64,000 nt of DNA. Source: GWE2-51-13 sp041736705 (lineage in GTDB: Bacteria; Bacillota_I; Bacilli_A; Erysipelotrichales; Erysipelotrichaceae). The position numbers were made by a program, and so were the translations under genes. Within the stretch, counting starts at the first letter, position 1; every line of letters starts with the position of its first letter. The stretch lies in assembly GCA_041736705.1 (NCBI GenBank), contig JBGSTC010000033.1, positions 5,126 to 69,125 on the forward strand, given 5' to 3'. Positions 47,928 to 57,005 of the stretch are shown here, in pieces. A model generated the notes under the pieces. The model was not told the DNA's origin, searched no databases, and was given only the letters and a program-made list of their open reading frames with translations.

Positions 47928-48985
47928 TACTTTGATACCTGACCTTTCAGAATCGCAGTGATGCGTCCATGCAGATCACGAATCGCAACAGGCGGCTCGA
48001 CTTTCGGGGCACGGGGATCCAACAACCAGGTTTTCGCCTGGTGCGTCTGCGAAATTTGGAAGAACGGAGGTTCCTCTTCGAAATCGATGCCGATCGCATA
48101 CGGGTTGCGCGGTGCGAAAGCATCGCCTTTCACTTCGTTGAACAACGAGGGGGGCGTTCCCGGAATCGAATAGAGACGTTCACCCTTGATCCCCAATTGC
48201 GGTAGACTGGACAACAATGCCCAGGTATACGGATGCTTCGGCGAATAGAAGATTTCTTCCGCCGTGCCGTATTCGACGATCTGACCGGCATACATGACCG
48301 CGACGCGTTGCGCGACATTGGCGACGACGCCAAGGTCATGGGTGATATAAATCGTCGTGAAATGGAATTCCTTCTGCAGATCCTTGATCAATTGAAGGAT
48401 CTGGGCCTGGATGGTGACGTCCAAGGCGGTCGTCGGTTCATCGCAGATGAGGATTTGCGGACGGCATGCCAGTGCGATCGCGATGACGATCCGTTGGCGC
48501 ATCCCCCCGGAATACTGGAAAGGATACTCGTTGAAACGATCCGCCGCATTGGGGATCCCGACGCGGTTCATGAGGTCGATGGCGAGTTGCTTGGCTTCGG
48601 CGCCGTCTTTGCCTTGATGTTTCTTGATGACTTCGGTAATCTGCGAACCGATCGAACGGATCGGATTGAGGGACGACATCGGGTCTTGGAAGACCGTCGC
48701 GATCTTGATTCCGCGGATCTTTTCCCATTCCTTATTGGATGTGATCGCGGCCAGGTCGCGTCCTTCGAAGAAAATCTTACCGCCTGCGATAAAACCGTTG
48801 CTTTCCAACATACCGGTGAAGGTCTTGGTCATGACGGTCTTGCCCGAGCCGGATTCACCGACGATGGCAAGCGTTTCATTCTCATATAAATCAAGCGAGA
48901 TGTTACGAATGGCCGTTAAAATCCGATCACGGACATGGAACTTTACAACAAGATCCCTTACGGATAAAATGACATTTTTTTCCAT
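47927..48985 (-). CDS. oppD: Oligopeptide ABC transporter ATPase OppD
   Basis: A 352-residue ABC ATPase. Walker A is 'GESGSGKTVMTKTF', the signature 'YSGGMRQRIVIAIALAC' and Walker B 'LICDEPTTALDVT'. The C-terminal 'EIFYSPKHPYTWALLSSLP' and 'LYSIPGTPPSLFNEVKGDAF' belong to the Opp/Dpp extension, in which a cluster-binding cysteine motif is often found but is not evident here. It lies between oppC and oppF. Confidence 0.96.
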   Translation of the reverse strand: MEKNVILSVRDLVVKFHVRDRILTAIRNISLDLYENETLAIVGESGSGKTVMTKTFTGMLESNGFIAGGKIFFEGRDLAAITSNKEWEKIRGIKIATVFQDPMSSLNPIRSIGSQITEVIKKHQGKDGAEAKQLAIDLMNRVGIPNAADRFNEYPFQYSGGMRQRIVIAIALACRPQILICDEPTTALDVTIQAQILQLIKDLQKEFHFTTIYITHDLGVVANVAQRVAVMYAGQIVEYGTAEEIFYSPKHPYTWALLSSLPQLGIKGERLYSIPGTPPSLFNEVKGDAFAPRNPYAIGIDFEEEPPFFQISQTHQAKTWLLDPRAPKVEPPVAIRDLHGRITAILKGQVSK

Positions 48986-48994
48986 GGTGGCCTC

Positions 48995-49909
48995 CTACAT
49001 GTGTGTTTTCGGATCGGAAGCATCCGCAAACGTTTGTCCGACGATATAGAACGAAATCGAGACGCTCGCCAGAATGCTGACCGGAATCCAGAACAGATAA
49101 GGATAGGCGTTGATGAACGACGTGTATTGACTGATCATCCGACCCAACGAAGGCGTGGCGGCGGTTAGACCGATGCCAAGGAAAGACAGGACGGATTCGG
49201 TCGAAATGATGACCGGGATTTCACGCGACAACAAGGTTACGATGACCGAGGTCAAATAAGGCAGGATGTTGCGGGTGATCATGCGGGATGTCGGCGTGCC
49301 CAAGCATCTGGAAACGAGATTGTACTCGCGGTCACGGATGATCATGACTTGCGTACGGATGAAATATGCGATGCCGAACCAACCGGTGATGGTCAGCGCG
49401 AAAATCAACTTCCAGAATCCATAACCGATGACATACAGCATCATCGTGACGACCAACAGGAACGGAACGTTGGCGACGACGTTATAGATTTCAAGCATGA
49501 CTTTGTCGAACTTCTTGGAATATCCCCAGAACGCGCCGACGGCGATGCCCAAGGTCAAGTTGATCGCGGTGGAAATGAATGAAATCAAGATGGATGTGCG
49601 CGTCCCGGCCCAAACCGCATCGAAGAGGGAGTTGCCGACATTGTCGGTACCGAACCAGTTCTGCGCGTTGGGAGGATTGAAACGCAATGAGAAGTCTAGA
49701 ATATTCGGAGACGATAGCGGATCGTAATTGGAGAATAGCGGTTGAATCATCGCTATCGAGAAGATCACGGTGGCAAGAATCAACATCGCGATGGCTAACT
49801 TGCTCTTGAAGAAGGTACGGAAAACCGATTTCCAGTAAGAATAATGAGGTGCGGCGATGTGTTCGGAAGCTTGCTCGTCGATTTCGACGAATAGGAATTT
49901 CTTATCCAT
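48995..49909 (-). CDS. oppC: Oligopeptide ABC transporter permease OppC
   Basis: A 304-residue permease with an N-terminal helix ('KSKLAIAMLILATVIFSIAM') and five more membrane segments. 'NPPNAQNWFGTDNVGNSLFD' is the typical OppC periplasmic-side motif, and the EAA-like coupling loop is around 'LVSRCLGTPTSRMITRNILP'. It forms the translocation pore with OppB. Its ATG overlaps the oppB stop. Confidence 0.94.
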   Translation of the reverse strand: MDKKFLFVEIDEQASEHIAAPHYSYWKSVFRTFFKSKLAIAMLILATVIFSIAMIQPLFSNYDPLSSPNILDFSLRFNPPNAQNWFGTDNVGNSLFDAVWAGTRTSILISFISTAINLTLGIAVGAFWGYSKKFDKVMLEIYNVVANVPFLLVVTMMLYVIGYGFWKLIFALTITGWFGIAYFIRTQVMIIRDREYNLVSRCLGTPTSRMITRNILPYLTSVIVTLLSREIPVIISTESVLSFLGIGLTAATPSLGRMISQYTSFINAYPYLFWIPVSILASVSISFYIVGQTFADASDPKTHM

Positions 49910-51405
49910 TATCTGCGACCTCCCTTCTCGTTAAGGCTGATCCGCGGATCGAGGTACGTAATCAGAATGTCGCCCAACAGAACCGACAAGATCGAAAGCG
50001 CCGTAAAGATGAACGTCAAGGCGATGACGACGTTGTTATTAAAGACATTGATGGAATCCGGCAGCATTTTGCCCATACCCGGAATCGCATAGATGCGCTC
50101 GGTGATGATCGCTCCGCCGATGGCTCCGATGATGCTACCCGGTAAACCGTGCGCGATCGGAATGATGGCGTTGCGTAGAATGTGCTTGTAGAAGATTTCG
50201 GATTGAGACAATCCTTTGGATCGTGCGAAGCGTACATACTCGGCGGTCGTCTGGTCAACCATATAACGGCGAACCCACATCAACAGACCGGCGATGCTCG
50301 GCAAGGACAAGGAAATGACGGGCAGGATCCAGGACGCGAACGACCCGGCTCCCTGCATCGGGAAGGTGTCCGGTAATCCAAGGAACGAAGATCCGAGATA
50401 GCGGAACAAATAGATGTACGCCAAAGTCGGAACGGCGATGACGAACACGATGTATCCCATACCGATCTTGTCGATCAGCTTTCCTTTACGGGAACTCATG
50501 TAGATGCCCATCGGGATCGAAATCATGTAAGAGAAAATCAAAGCGAAGATGCCCATTCTGAAAGAGATACCCATCATGGAGGGGTCTTTTCGAATGGTTG
50601 CGCAGTCCGCGTAGTTATCGGTGTATTTCAACGTATCCAAGCGGTCCAACGTGTACTTATACGTACAGGAATATTCGCTGACGCTGCTGCTTTGGGTGAC
50701 GCCGGTCGGGAAAGTGATTTCCTTTTGGACGGCTTCACCTTGGGATTGCGTCATGACTTCCAAAACCGGCATGCCTCCGAACGACGGATAGGAAATCCCG
50801 AAGTACAAAGTAATCCAGTTTTGGTGGATGAACGGGAAATTACCATCGACATAGACAAGATATTTATGATCACAACCGCTACATAATAAGGCTGGTCTAC
50901 CGCTCCAGTCCTTTCCAATGTAGATCTTACGGTCAAGATCCGGATTCGCTTCGTCTTTGACTTTATTCGGGTGGTCGAAAACGAACATATTCAAGTAGAA
51001 CGAAGTTACACGTTCCAGAATCGAGATTTCTTTCGATGCATAGGCGGTGTTCGTCGTTGCGAAAACACCAAAAATCCATCCATCGGACTCGAGTTCAGAC
51101 TTGAGTGCAGCGAACTTGCTTGAGTTGATATCCATACATTCGAAATAGTCTTCTGATGTATTGCCAAACTCGTTACGGCAAATTTCCTGTTGTTCGACAT
51201 ATTTAAGGTAACCTAACTCTTCGTACTTGTTGAATTCGTAAGCCTTCAAAGTATCAGGTTTTGATGTGAGTTTCGCCCACAATTGGTCAGACTGAAAAAT
51301 GCGATATCGCGGCACTAAGGAGAAGATCAAAAGGTACGCGATGGTCGTAACCATAAATATGGAAAACAACGAACGAAGGAACCTGATAAAAATGTATTTT
51401 TTCAT
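49909..51405 (-). CDS. oppB: Oligopeptide ABC transporter permease OppB with large extracellular insertion
   Basis: A 498-residue permease, about 190 residues longer than the usual 306-320. Residues 1-32 hold the first membrane helix. Residues about 35-280 form an extracellular segment containing cysteines ('LLCSGCDHKYLVYVDG', 'YSCTYKYTL', 'YADCATIRKD') and charged stretches. From about residue 285 the normal five-helix core resumes ('FRMGIFALIFSYMISIPMGI') with the coupling loop 'FARSKGLSQSEIFYKHILRN'. The insertion may shape a binding surface for OppA or the cell surface. A 13-bp hairpin separates it from oppA. Confidence 0.93.
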   Translation of the reverse strand: MKKYIFIRFLRSLFSIFMVTTIAYLLIFSLVPRYRIFQSDQLWAKLTSKPDTLKAYEFNKYEELGYLKYVEQQEICRNEFGNTSEDYFECMDINSSKFAALKSELESDGWIFGVFATTNTAYASKEISILERVTSFYLNMFVFDHPNKVKDEANPDLDRKIYIGKDWSGRPALLCSGCDHKYLVYVDGNFPFIHQNWITLYFGISYPSFGGMPVLEVMTQSQGEAVQKEITFPTGVTQSSSVSEYSCTYKYTLDRLDTLKYTDNYADCATIRKDPSMMGISFRMGIFALIFSYMISIPMGIYMSSRKGKLIDKIGMGYIVFVIAVPTLAYIYLFRYLGSSFLGLPDTFPMQGAGSFASWILPVISLSLPSIAGLLMWVRRYMVDQTTAEYVRFARSKGLSQSEIFYKHILRNAIIPIAHGLPGSIIGAIGGAIITERIYAIPGMGKMLPDSINVFNNNVVIALTFIFTALSILSVLLGDILITYLDPRISLNEKGGRR

Positions 51406-51421
51406 TTCTTACCTCGTGAGA

Positions 51422-51456
51422 ACAAAAGGATTAGAATTGTGTCCTAATCCTTTTGT
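51422..51456 (-). terminator. Intercistronic hairpin between oppA and oppB
   Basis: A perfect 13-bp inverted repeat (ACAAAAGGATTAG / CTAATCCTTTTGT, 9-base loop) lies in the 80-base gap. It is likely a partial terminator or 3'-end stabiliser that lets oppA be made in excess over the membrane components. Confidence 0.75.
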
Positions 51457-51485
51457 ACAATCGTTAATCAGATGTAAACTTACGA

Positions 51486-53462
51486 CTACTTCGCGCGTGC
51501 TTTTTCCCAAGCTTCCTTGGCTTCGGCACGTTCTTCCAGGGTAATGACATGGTCAGTAACCTGACGGAATTTGAACTTGTAATCACTGATTCCGTAGTCA
51601 GCCCAAGATTGGGTGTACGGTTTTACGCGGGAAACTTGGAAGACACCGCCTTGAGATACGTTCGGGAGCATCAATGCGTGACCGATCAAGAAAGCTTCGG
51701 CTTTGGCATAGAGTTCATAACGCAGGTCAAGATCAGCGATTTCGGATTCGGCAGCGACATTCAGTTCTTCGAAATCGAAGAAACCGGCAGCTTCTTTAGC
51801 AGCAGTGTTCATATCCGCACCCGGATCGAAACCTAAGCCCTTCAACAAGTCACCGTTGATCGGCGAGAAGGTAGCGACGTAGGTCTTCGGGTCGCCATAG
51901 TCAGGACCCCAACCGGAACCGACGTTGATGTCGTAGTTGCTCTGCGAACCTTCGTTGTTGTAGTAGAAGGAGTTGTAGTAGTCATCGGTCGTTTCGGCAA
52001 CGACGATATTGACTTGGACTAAGCCCGGGAATCTGGATTCCAACATCGTCTTGTATGCCAAACGGGTATTCATGTTCTTTTGGCTCGGTCCATAACCGAC
52101 GACGTCGATCGCGACAGGGAAGGTTACGCCTTGAGCTTCAAGTTCGGTCTTGGCAAGCGCCATCTTGGCGGCAGCAACATCAGCATCGAAATACGGATCT
52201 TGGCTGTCGGAGAGGTCGAAGCCCGCCGGGAACAATTCGGAATCGATTTCGGTCAAAGCGGCACTTACCAATTCACCGTAAGATTTGCCATCGGAAGTCG
52301 AAACGAAGTTCGGGGAAGTATAGGTGTTACGCAATGCATTGAGTTTCAGCTCTTCGCCGACGCCTTGGGCGTTGATGGCGGCGCGGTCGATACCACGGAA
52401 GATCGCGGTACGGAAGTTTTCATTCAAGATCGCAAGCTTCGTATCGGCTTTTTGCTTGTCGGTCTTCGGGGAAACGACTTTCGTCGCATCGTTGAAGTTC
52501 GCATAAGCTTGACGGTCGTAGTTGAAGCTGATGTAGTACGTGACGGTGGTCAAGCGGCCGATGAAGATCGAGTCGCCGTATTTTTCTTTGGCGATCGCAT
52601 AGGTCGCTTCGTTGTCGGTGTAAACCGGCGCAGCGGACAAGTTGCCATCGTCGAAGTTTCTGAACAGGCTATCCGGATCGGATCCATCGTAGAAGGTCAA
52701 TTTAACGTTTTCGATGAAGACGTTTTTCTTGTCCCAGTACGTCGGGTTCGCGGTGTAGCGGATTTCAGATTTCGGAGTATTGACAGCTAATAGATACGCA
52801 CCATTGTAAAGGATGGTGTCGCCTTCGGTGGTTCCGAAATCGCAGTTCGCGGGATCCGGGTTTCCAAGTTCACAACCGGTTCCTCTGGAAAGCAGGAACT
52901 CTTTGTTGACCGGGAACAATACACCGTAGGTGGTCATCGTGTGGAAGTAAGGAGTCGATTCAACTAAGGTGAACTTCAAGGTGTAATCATCAACCGCTTC
53001 GATACCGACTTGGGAGAAGTCAGTGACTTCGCCGGAGGTGTATTCGGCATAGTTTTTGATAACGCCTTCAAGGATGTAGCCGGTTTCGGTATTGAAATCG
53101 GCACCGTGTTGCAAACCGGTTACCCAGTCATTGGCGGTGACTTCTGCATATTCTTCACCTTCGACGGTTACCCATTTAACACCCTTGCGGAGTTTAAATA
53201 CGAATTCGGTAGCGTCAGCATTAACAGTGTAGGATTCGGCAAGCGCACCGACTAAGTTACCTAACGTGTCGTGTTCCATTAAGCCATCGACGAAGTTCGC
53301 GATGTGCTCGTGGTTGGAAGACTGATACGTTACAGTGTAGTCCAACTGCTCGATATCGGCAGTATAGACATAGTTGTAGTCGTTACGGTAGACAACTTCC
53401 TTTTTGGCGCAGCCGGTCAAAGCGATCGCTGCCACAAAAAGGGCTACTAGTAACTTTTTCAT
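51486..53462 (-). CDS. oppA: Oligopeptide-binding lipoprotein OppA
   Basis: A 658-residue substrate-binding lipoprotein (SBP_bac_5 type). The signal peptide ends in the lipobox 'IALTGCAKK' (Cys18). The body shows 'YTADIEQLDYTVTYQSSNHE', 'GLMEHDTLGNLVGALAESYT', 'FKLRKGVKWVTVEGEEYAEV' and 'TANDWVTGLQHGADFNTETG', all characteristic of the family. It is longer than the average 540, a common feature in this phylum. It captures peptides outside the membrane and feeds OppBC. It starts the operon under a consensus promoter. Confidence 0.94.
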   Translation of the reverse strand: MKKLLVALFVAAIALTGCAKKEVVYRNDYNYVYTADIEQLDYTVTYQSSNHEHIANFVDGLMEHDTLGNLVGALAESYTVNADATEFVFKLRKGVKWVTVEGEEYAEVTANDWVTGLQHGADFNTETGYILEGVIKNYAEYTSGEVTDFSQVGIEAVDDYTLKFTLVESTPYFHTMTTYGVLFPVNKEFLLSRGTGCELGNPDPANCDFGTTEGDTILYNGAYLLAVNTPKSEIRYTANPTYWDKKNVFIENVKLTFYDGSDPDSLFRNFDDGNLSAAPVYTDNEATYAIAKEKYGDSIFIGRLTTVTYYISFNYDRQAYANFNDATKVVSPKTDKQKADTKLAILNENFRTAIFRGIDRAAINAQGVGEELKLNALRNTYTSPNFVSTSDGKSYGELVSAALTEIDSELFPAGFDLSDSQDPYFDADVAAAKMALAKTELEAQGVTFPVAIDVVGYGPSQKNMNTRLAYKTMLESRFPGLVQVNIVVAETTDDYYNSFYYNNEGSQSNYDINVGSGWGPDYGDPKTYVATFSPINGDLLKGLGFDPGADMNTAAKEAAGFFDFEELNVAAESEIADLDLRYELYAKAEAFLIGHALMLPNVSQGGVFQVSRVKPYTQSWADYGISDYKFKFRQVTDHVITLEERAEAKEAWEKARAK

Positions 53463-53480
53463 CTTAACCCTCCTGTAGAA

Positions 53481-53494
53481 AGTACATTTGTACT
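53481..53494 (-). promoter_or_regulatory. Inverted repeat in the oppA leader
   Basis: AGTACA-TT-TGTACT is a perfect 14-base dyad about 10 bases downstream of the -10 box, overlapping or just after the predicted start of transcription. It is a candidate operator, regulator unknown. Confidence 0.4.
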
Positions 53495-53502
53495 ATGTAT
53501 CT

Positions 53503-53531
53503 ATTTTATCTGTCCGTTTGGGTAGTGTCAA
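53503..53531 (-). promoter_or_regulatory. Promoter of the opp operon
   Basis: On the minus strand, the consensus TTGACA and TAAAAT are 17 bases apart. Confidence 0.85.
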
Positions 53532-53663
53532 TGATTATTTCACTTCCCTTTCACATTTACGGCAAGTTTCCGCAACAAATTACATATTTGTTTCATATTC
53601 TTTCATTATTTTCAGAGCAATTCTTAACAATGTCTTTCCCCGTACTTCTCTGCTGGAAAACTG

Positions 53664-53692
53664 TCGACAAGCCTGTTTTTTTTTGATATACT
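53664..53692 (+). promoter_or_regulatory. Promoter of tRNA-Ser
   Basis: TCGACA and TATACT are 17 bases apart, with an extended -10 (TGA before the -10). The tRNA begins about ten bases downstream. Confidence 0.75.
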
Positions 53693-53702
53693 TGAAAACG
53701 CT

Positions 53703-53793
53703 GGAGGAATACTCAAGTGGTTGAAGAGGTCGGTTTCGAAAACCGATAGGAGTTGCAAGGCTCGCGCGGGTTCAAATCCTGCTTCCTCCGCCA
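53703..53793 (+). tRNA. tRNA-Ser (CGA anticodon)
   Basis: A 91-base class II tRNA with acceptor GGAGGAA/TTCCTCC, anticodon loop TTCGAAA (anticodon CGA, reading UCG), a long variable arm (TAGGAGTTGCAAGGCTCGCG region), T-loop GTTCAAATCC and encoded CCA. Confidence 0.95.
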
Positions 53794-53802
53794 ATCGAAA
53801 AC

Positions 53803-53828
53803 AAACCGGAAAAACTCCGGTTTTTTTA
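53803..53828 (+). terminator. Terminator after tRNA-Ser
   Basis: AAACCGGA-AAAAC-TCCGGTTT followed by a run of T. Confidence 0.9.
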
Positions 53829-53850
53829 TATGTTTTTGAGCCGATGTAAA

Positions 53851-53872
53851 GAAAAACACCTGTTTCCAGGTG
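53851..53872 (-). terminator. Terminator of the PPi-PFK gene
   Basis: CACCTG-GAAA-CAGGTG on the minus strand is followed by TTTTTC. Confidence 0.9.
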
Positions 53873-53881
53873 CTTTCGGGA

Positions 53882-55087
53882 TTATTTCTTGTAGTAAGGT
53901 TTAACAAACGCCGGTAATCCGCCGTCCATCAATACGACTGGGGACCCTTGGATCAAGGGCTTCATGTAGTCGATCGCATCTTGCGTCACACCACGGTAGT
54001 TCGGCAGCGCCCATTCGACCGGGAAGTTCTTCACATGGTTGGCGACGTTGCTGGCGGCCGTGGCGAAGAACTCGACGTCGTATTCGGCACCGGGTTTACG
54101 CTTCACGCCGACCATCTGGCCGGTGAAGGCTTTGTCCATGCTGCGCATATGCGCGCTCATGCCCAACTTGAAGGATTCTTCGACGTCGACCAAGGATTGC
54201 TCGGTGGCGTGGCAACGTTGCGCGGTGCTCAAATCCTGGACTTTGACGCGGTTCGATGCACCAGAGTCCAAAATCATGTCGCGGATCGCGTTGGCGGCTC
54301 CGCCGAGGACGGCATGGCCGAACCCGTCGTTTTTCGCTTCCGCGGCGGCAAGATAAGTTCCATCCGCATAACGGGCGCCTTCGGAAACGACGATGTAGCA
54401 CTTGTTCTTTTCCGTCATCGATTTACGGACTTCTTCAAGGAAGACTTCCTTGTCGAAGGGGATTTCAGGCAATACGACCAAGTCGACGACACCGCTCAAC
54501 GCGGCGGATGCGGCTAACCAGCCGGCATCGCGTCCCATGGTTTCAAGGACGAAGACTTCCTGACGGGTATAGACGTTGAAGTCCAACCAGGTTTGAAGCG
54601 CGGTCGTCGCGATGAATTTCGCGGCGGATGCGTATCCCGGGCAATGGTCGGTGACCATCAAGTCGTTGTCGACGGTTTTCGGGCAACCGACGAAACGACG
54701 GTTGGTGATGCCCTTCTTCTCGGCATATTCGCTTAATGCATAGACCGTATCCATGGAGTCGTTGCCGCCGATATAGAACAAGGTTTCGATATCGTACTTC
54801 TCCATGACTTGGATCAATTTTTCAAAATCGGCGATGTTGGTTCTTTTCAATTTGTAACGGCAGGATCCAAGCGCGCTGGACGGCGTTTGACGCAAGATAC
54901 GGTTTTCATCTTCGCTCATGTTCGTCAAATCGACCATGCGTTCCTGCAGGATGCCTTCGATTCCGTTCAAACCACCGTAAACGGTCATATAAATCGGGTT
55001 TAATTGGTTGGCCTTAACGACTCCGGCCAAGGTGGCGTTGATGACCGAAGTCGGTCCGCCGGACTGTGCAACAAGACAATTTGCCAT
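53882..55087 (-). CDS. Pyrophosphate-dependent 6-phosphofructokinase
   Basis: A 401-residue PFK that phosphorylates fructose-6-phosphate at C1. Substrate motifs are 'SGGPTSVINATLAGVV' at the amino end, 'YIGGNDSMDTVYALSEYA' (residues 106-110 region) and 'CPKTVDNDLMVTDHCPGYAS'. Asp110 at the position of the ATP-enzyme's glycine and Lys137 in 'PKTVDND' mark the PPi-using type; ATP-type enzymes have Gly at both. The loop reads GGND rather than the common GGDD. PPi use makes the step reversible and saves ATP. ATG 55087 is behind GAGGAGGACACT; a start six codons upstream is unlikely. Confidence 0.9.
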   Translation of the reverse strand: MANCLVAQSGGPTSVINATLAGVVKANQLNPIYMTVYGGLNGIEGILQERMVDLTNMSEDENRILRQTPSSALGSCRYKLKRTNIADFEKLIQVMEKYDIETLFYIGGNDSMDTVYALSEYAEKKGITNRRFVGCPKTVDNDLMVTDHCPGYASAAKFIATTALQTWLDFNVYTRQEVFVLETMGRDAGWLAASAALSGVVDLVVLPEIPFDKEVFLEEVRKSMTEKNKCYIVVSEGARYADGTYLAAAEAKNDGFGHAVLGGAANAIRDMILDSGASNRVKVQDLSTAQRCHATEQSLVDVEESFKLGMSAHMRSMDKAFTGQMVGVKRKPGAEYDVEFFATAASNVANHVKNFPVEWALPNYRGVTQDAIDYMKPLIQGSPVVLMDGGLPAFVKPYYKK

Positions 55088-55116
55088 AGTGTCCTCCTCT
55101 TTCAATTGCGATAATA

Positions 55117-56994
55117 TTATACACGATTTTCATCGTTTTTCCCAACGTTTTCCAGTTCTTCGGCAATGGTTTCCCAGGATTTCATGTATCCTGCGATCTC
55201 ATTGTGCAAGGTGTCGATGCTCGCATCCAGTTCCTGCATGTTGCGGTAGTCGTGGTAATAGTAGGGGTCGTAGCGCTTTTCGCGCATCTCCTCCAACTCA
55301 TCTTCCTTCTCCGATATTTTCTTTTCAAGCTTGACCATTTCTTTTTTCAGATCTTTGACTTGAAGTTGCTTCTGTTGCTTGACTTCTTTTTCGATCGTCT
55401 CTTTCGGGACTTCCTTTGGGATTTCGGCATACTCCTCGAATTTCAACGGGAAATAGTTCGCTTCGCCGTTTTCGATATGCAACACGCCGGTTGCCATTTT
55501 CTGGATGAAGTAGCGATCATGGGAAACAAAGAGGATCGTCCCTTCATACTCGCTAAAGGCGTCTTCGAGAGCTTCCTTACCCAACAAATCCAAGTGGTTG
55601 GTCGGTTCGTCGAGGATCATGAAGTTCGCTTGGTCGAGCATGAGTTTCGCCAGGCTCAAGCGTACTTTTTCTCCCCCGGAGAGCACATCGACGCTCTTGA
55701 ACACTTCATCGGCGGTGAAAAGGAAACTGCCGAGGATCGTACGTACTTGGGTATGGGTGAGGTCGGGATAGCTATCCCACAATTCTTCGAGAAGACTACG
55801 ACCCGATGTGAATACGGCCAGGTCCTGGTCGAAGTACCCGGTTTCGATTTGATGGCCGAGAAGCATGTCGCCGGAAAGAGGCGGGATGATCCCCATGAGT
55901 GTTTTCAGAAAGGTCGATTTCCCGTGGCCGTTGGGGCCGATCACGGCGATCCGCTGTCCGCTGAGAATTTCCATGTTGATCGTGGCCAAGGGCTTATCAT
56001 ACCCGATCATTAAGTCTTTGCATGTAAATACGGTCTTCCCTCCCCTTAGACGGGAATGGAACTTCGTTCTGAAGTTCTTTTGGTCGGACTTGGGGGCGTC
56101 GATGCGTTCCATCCGGTCGAGGTACTTGATTTTCGATTGGGCGAATGCCGCCTTGTTTTTTTTATAGCGGAACTTTTCAATTAGTTCTTCCAGTCGTTTG
56201 ATGTCTTTTTGCTGACGCTTGAACGCCGAAAGTTGTCTTTCCTGGTTGAGTTCCTTTTGTCTGGAATACTCGGTATAGTTGCCCACATAGCGTGTCAGGT
56301 TGCCGAACTCCATCTCCCAGACGATCTGCGCGACGTGGTCGATGAACATCCGGTCATGGGATACGAAAACAACCGCTTTTTCATAGTATTTGAGATAGGT
56401 TTCAAGCCACTCGATCGTCGCCATGTCGAGATGGTTGGTCGGTTCGTCCAAAAGCAGGATGTCGGGTTTGGACAGAAGAAGTTTGACGAAAGCCAGCCGT
56501 GTCTTTTGTCCGCCGGAGAACGTGCCGATTTGACGATCGAGATCCGGTTCGCTAAACCCGAATTTCGTGACCACGGTCATCATTTCCTGTTTCCAGGTAT
56601 AACCGCGCATTTCTTCGAATTCATGTTCGACGCGGGCATACTCATCGAGGATGGCATCGCTATGGTCCTGGACCATTCGATGCGTCAGTTCCTCGAGTTT
56701 CGCCTGTAGGTCGATCACCGGCTGGTAAAGGGCGATGAGTTCCTGATTGACCGTCAATGTTTCGTCGCTGAAACTTGTTTGCGCTAAAACACCGACCGTC
56801 AAATCCCGCGGTCGGTGGATTTCACCGGAATCCAGATCCAATTCCGATGCGATGATTTTCAGCAAGGTGGTTTTCCCGCTGCCGTTCCGTCCGACAAGGG
56901 CGACTTTCTCGCCGTCTTTCAGTTCGAACTGGATATCGCTGAATACTTCCTGAGGTCCGAACGATTTCGAACCTTTATTGATTTGATACTGCAT
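55117..56994 (-). CDS. ABC-F family ATPase (YdiF/Uup-like)
   Basis: A 625-residue protein with two ABC ATPase domains in one chain and no membrane segment. Domain 1 has 'ALVGRNGSGKTTLLKI' and 'TFSGGQKTRLAFVKLLL', and domain 2 has 'AVIGPNGHGKSTFLKT' and 'LSGGEKVRLSLAKLML'. The linker (residues about 240-310) is rich in basic residues, and a C-terminal coiled coil (about 545-620, 'KDLKKEMVKLEKKISEKEDE') is present. Members act on ribosomes, in translation rescue or antibiotic protection; which one cannot be told. It lies just upstream of the PPi-PFK gene, in the same direction. Confidence 0.93.
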   Translation of the reverse strand: MQYQINKGSKSFGPQEVFSDIQFELKDGEKVALVGRNGSGKTTLLKIIASELDLDSGEIHRPRDLTVGVLAQTSFSDETLTVNQELIALYQPVIDLQAKLEELTHRMVQDHSDAILDEYARVEHEFEEMRGYTWKQEMMTVVTKFGFSEPDLDRQIGTFSGGQKTRLAFVKLLLSKPDILLLDEPTNHLDMATIEWLETYLKYYEKAVVFVSHDRMFIDHVAQIVWEMEFGNLTRYVGNYTEYSRQKELNQERQLSAFKRQQKDIKRLEELIEKFRYKKNKAAFAQSKIKYLDRMERIDAPKSDQKNFRTKFHSRLRGGKTVFTCKDLMIGYDKPLATINMEILSGQRIAVIGPNGHGKSTFLKTLMGIIPPLSGDMLLGHQIETGYFDQDLAVFTSGRSLLEELWDSYPDLTHTQVRTILGSFLFTADEVFKSVDVLSGGEKVRLSLAKLMLDQANFMILDEPTNHLDLLGKEALEDAFSEYEGTILFVSHDRYFIQKMATGVLHIENGEANYFPLKFEEYAEIPKEVPKETIEKEVKQQKQLQVKDLKKEMVKLEKKISEKEDELEEMREKRYDPYYYHDYRNMQELDASIDTLHNEIAGYMKSWETIAEELENVGKNDENRV

Positions 56995-57005
56995 GATGAC
57001 CCTTT

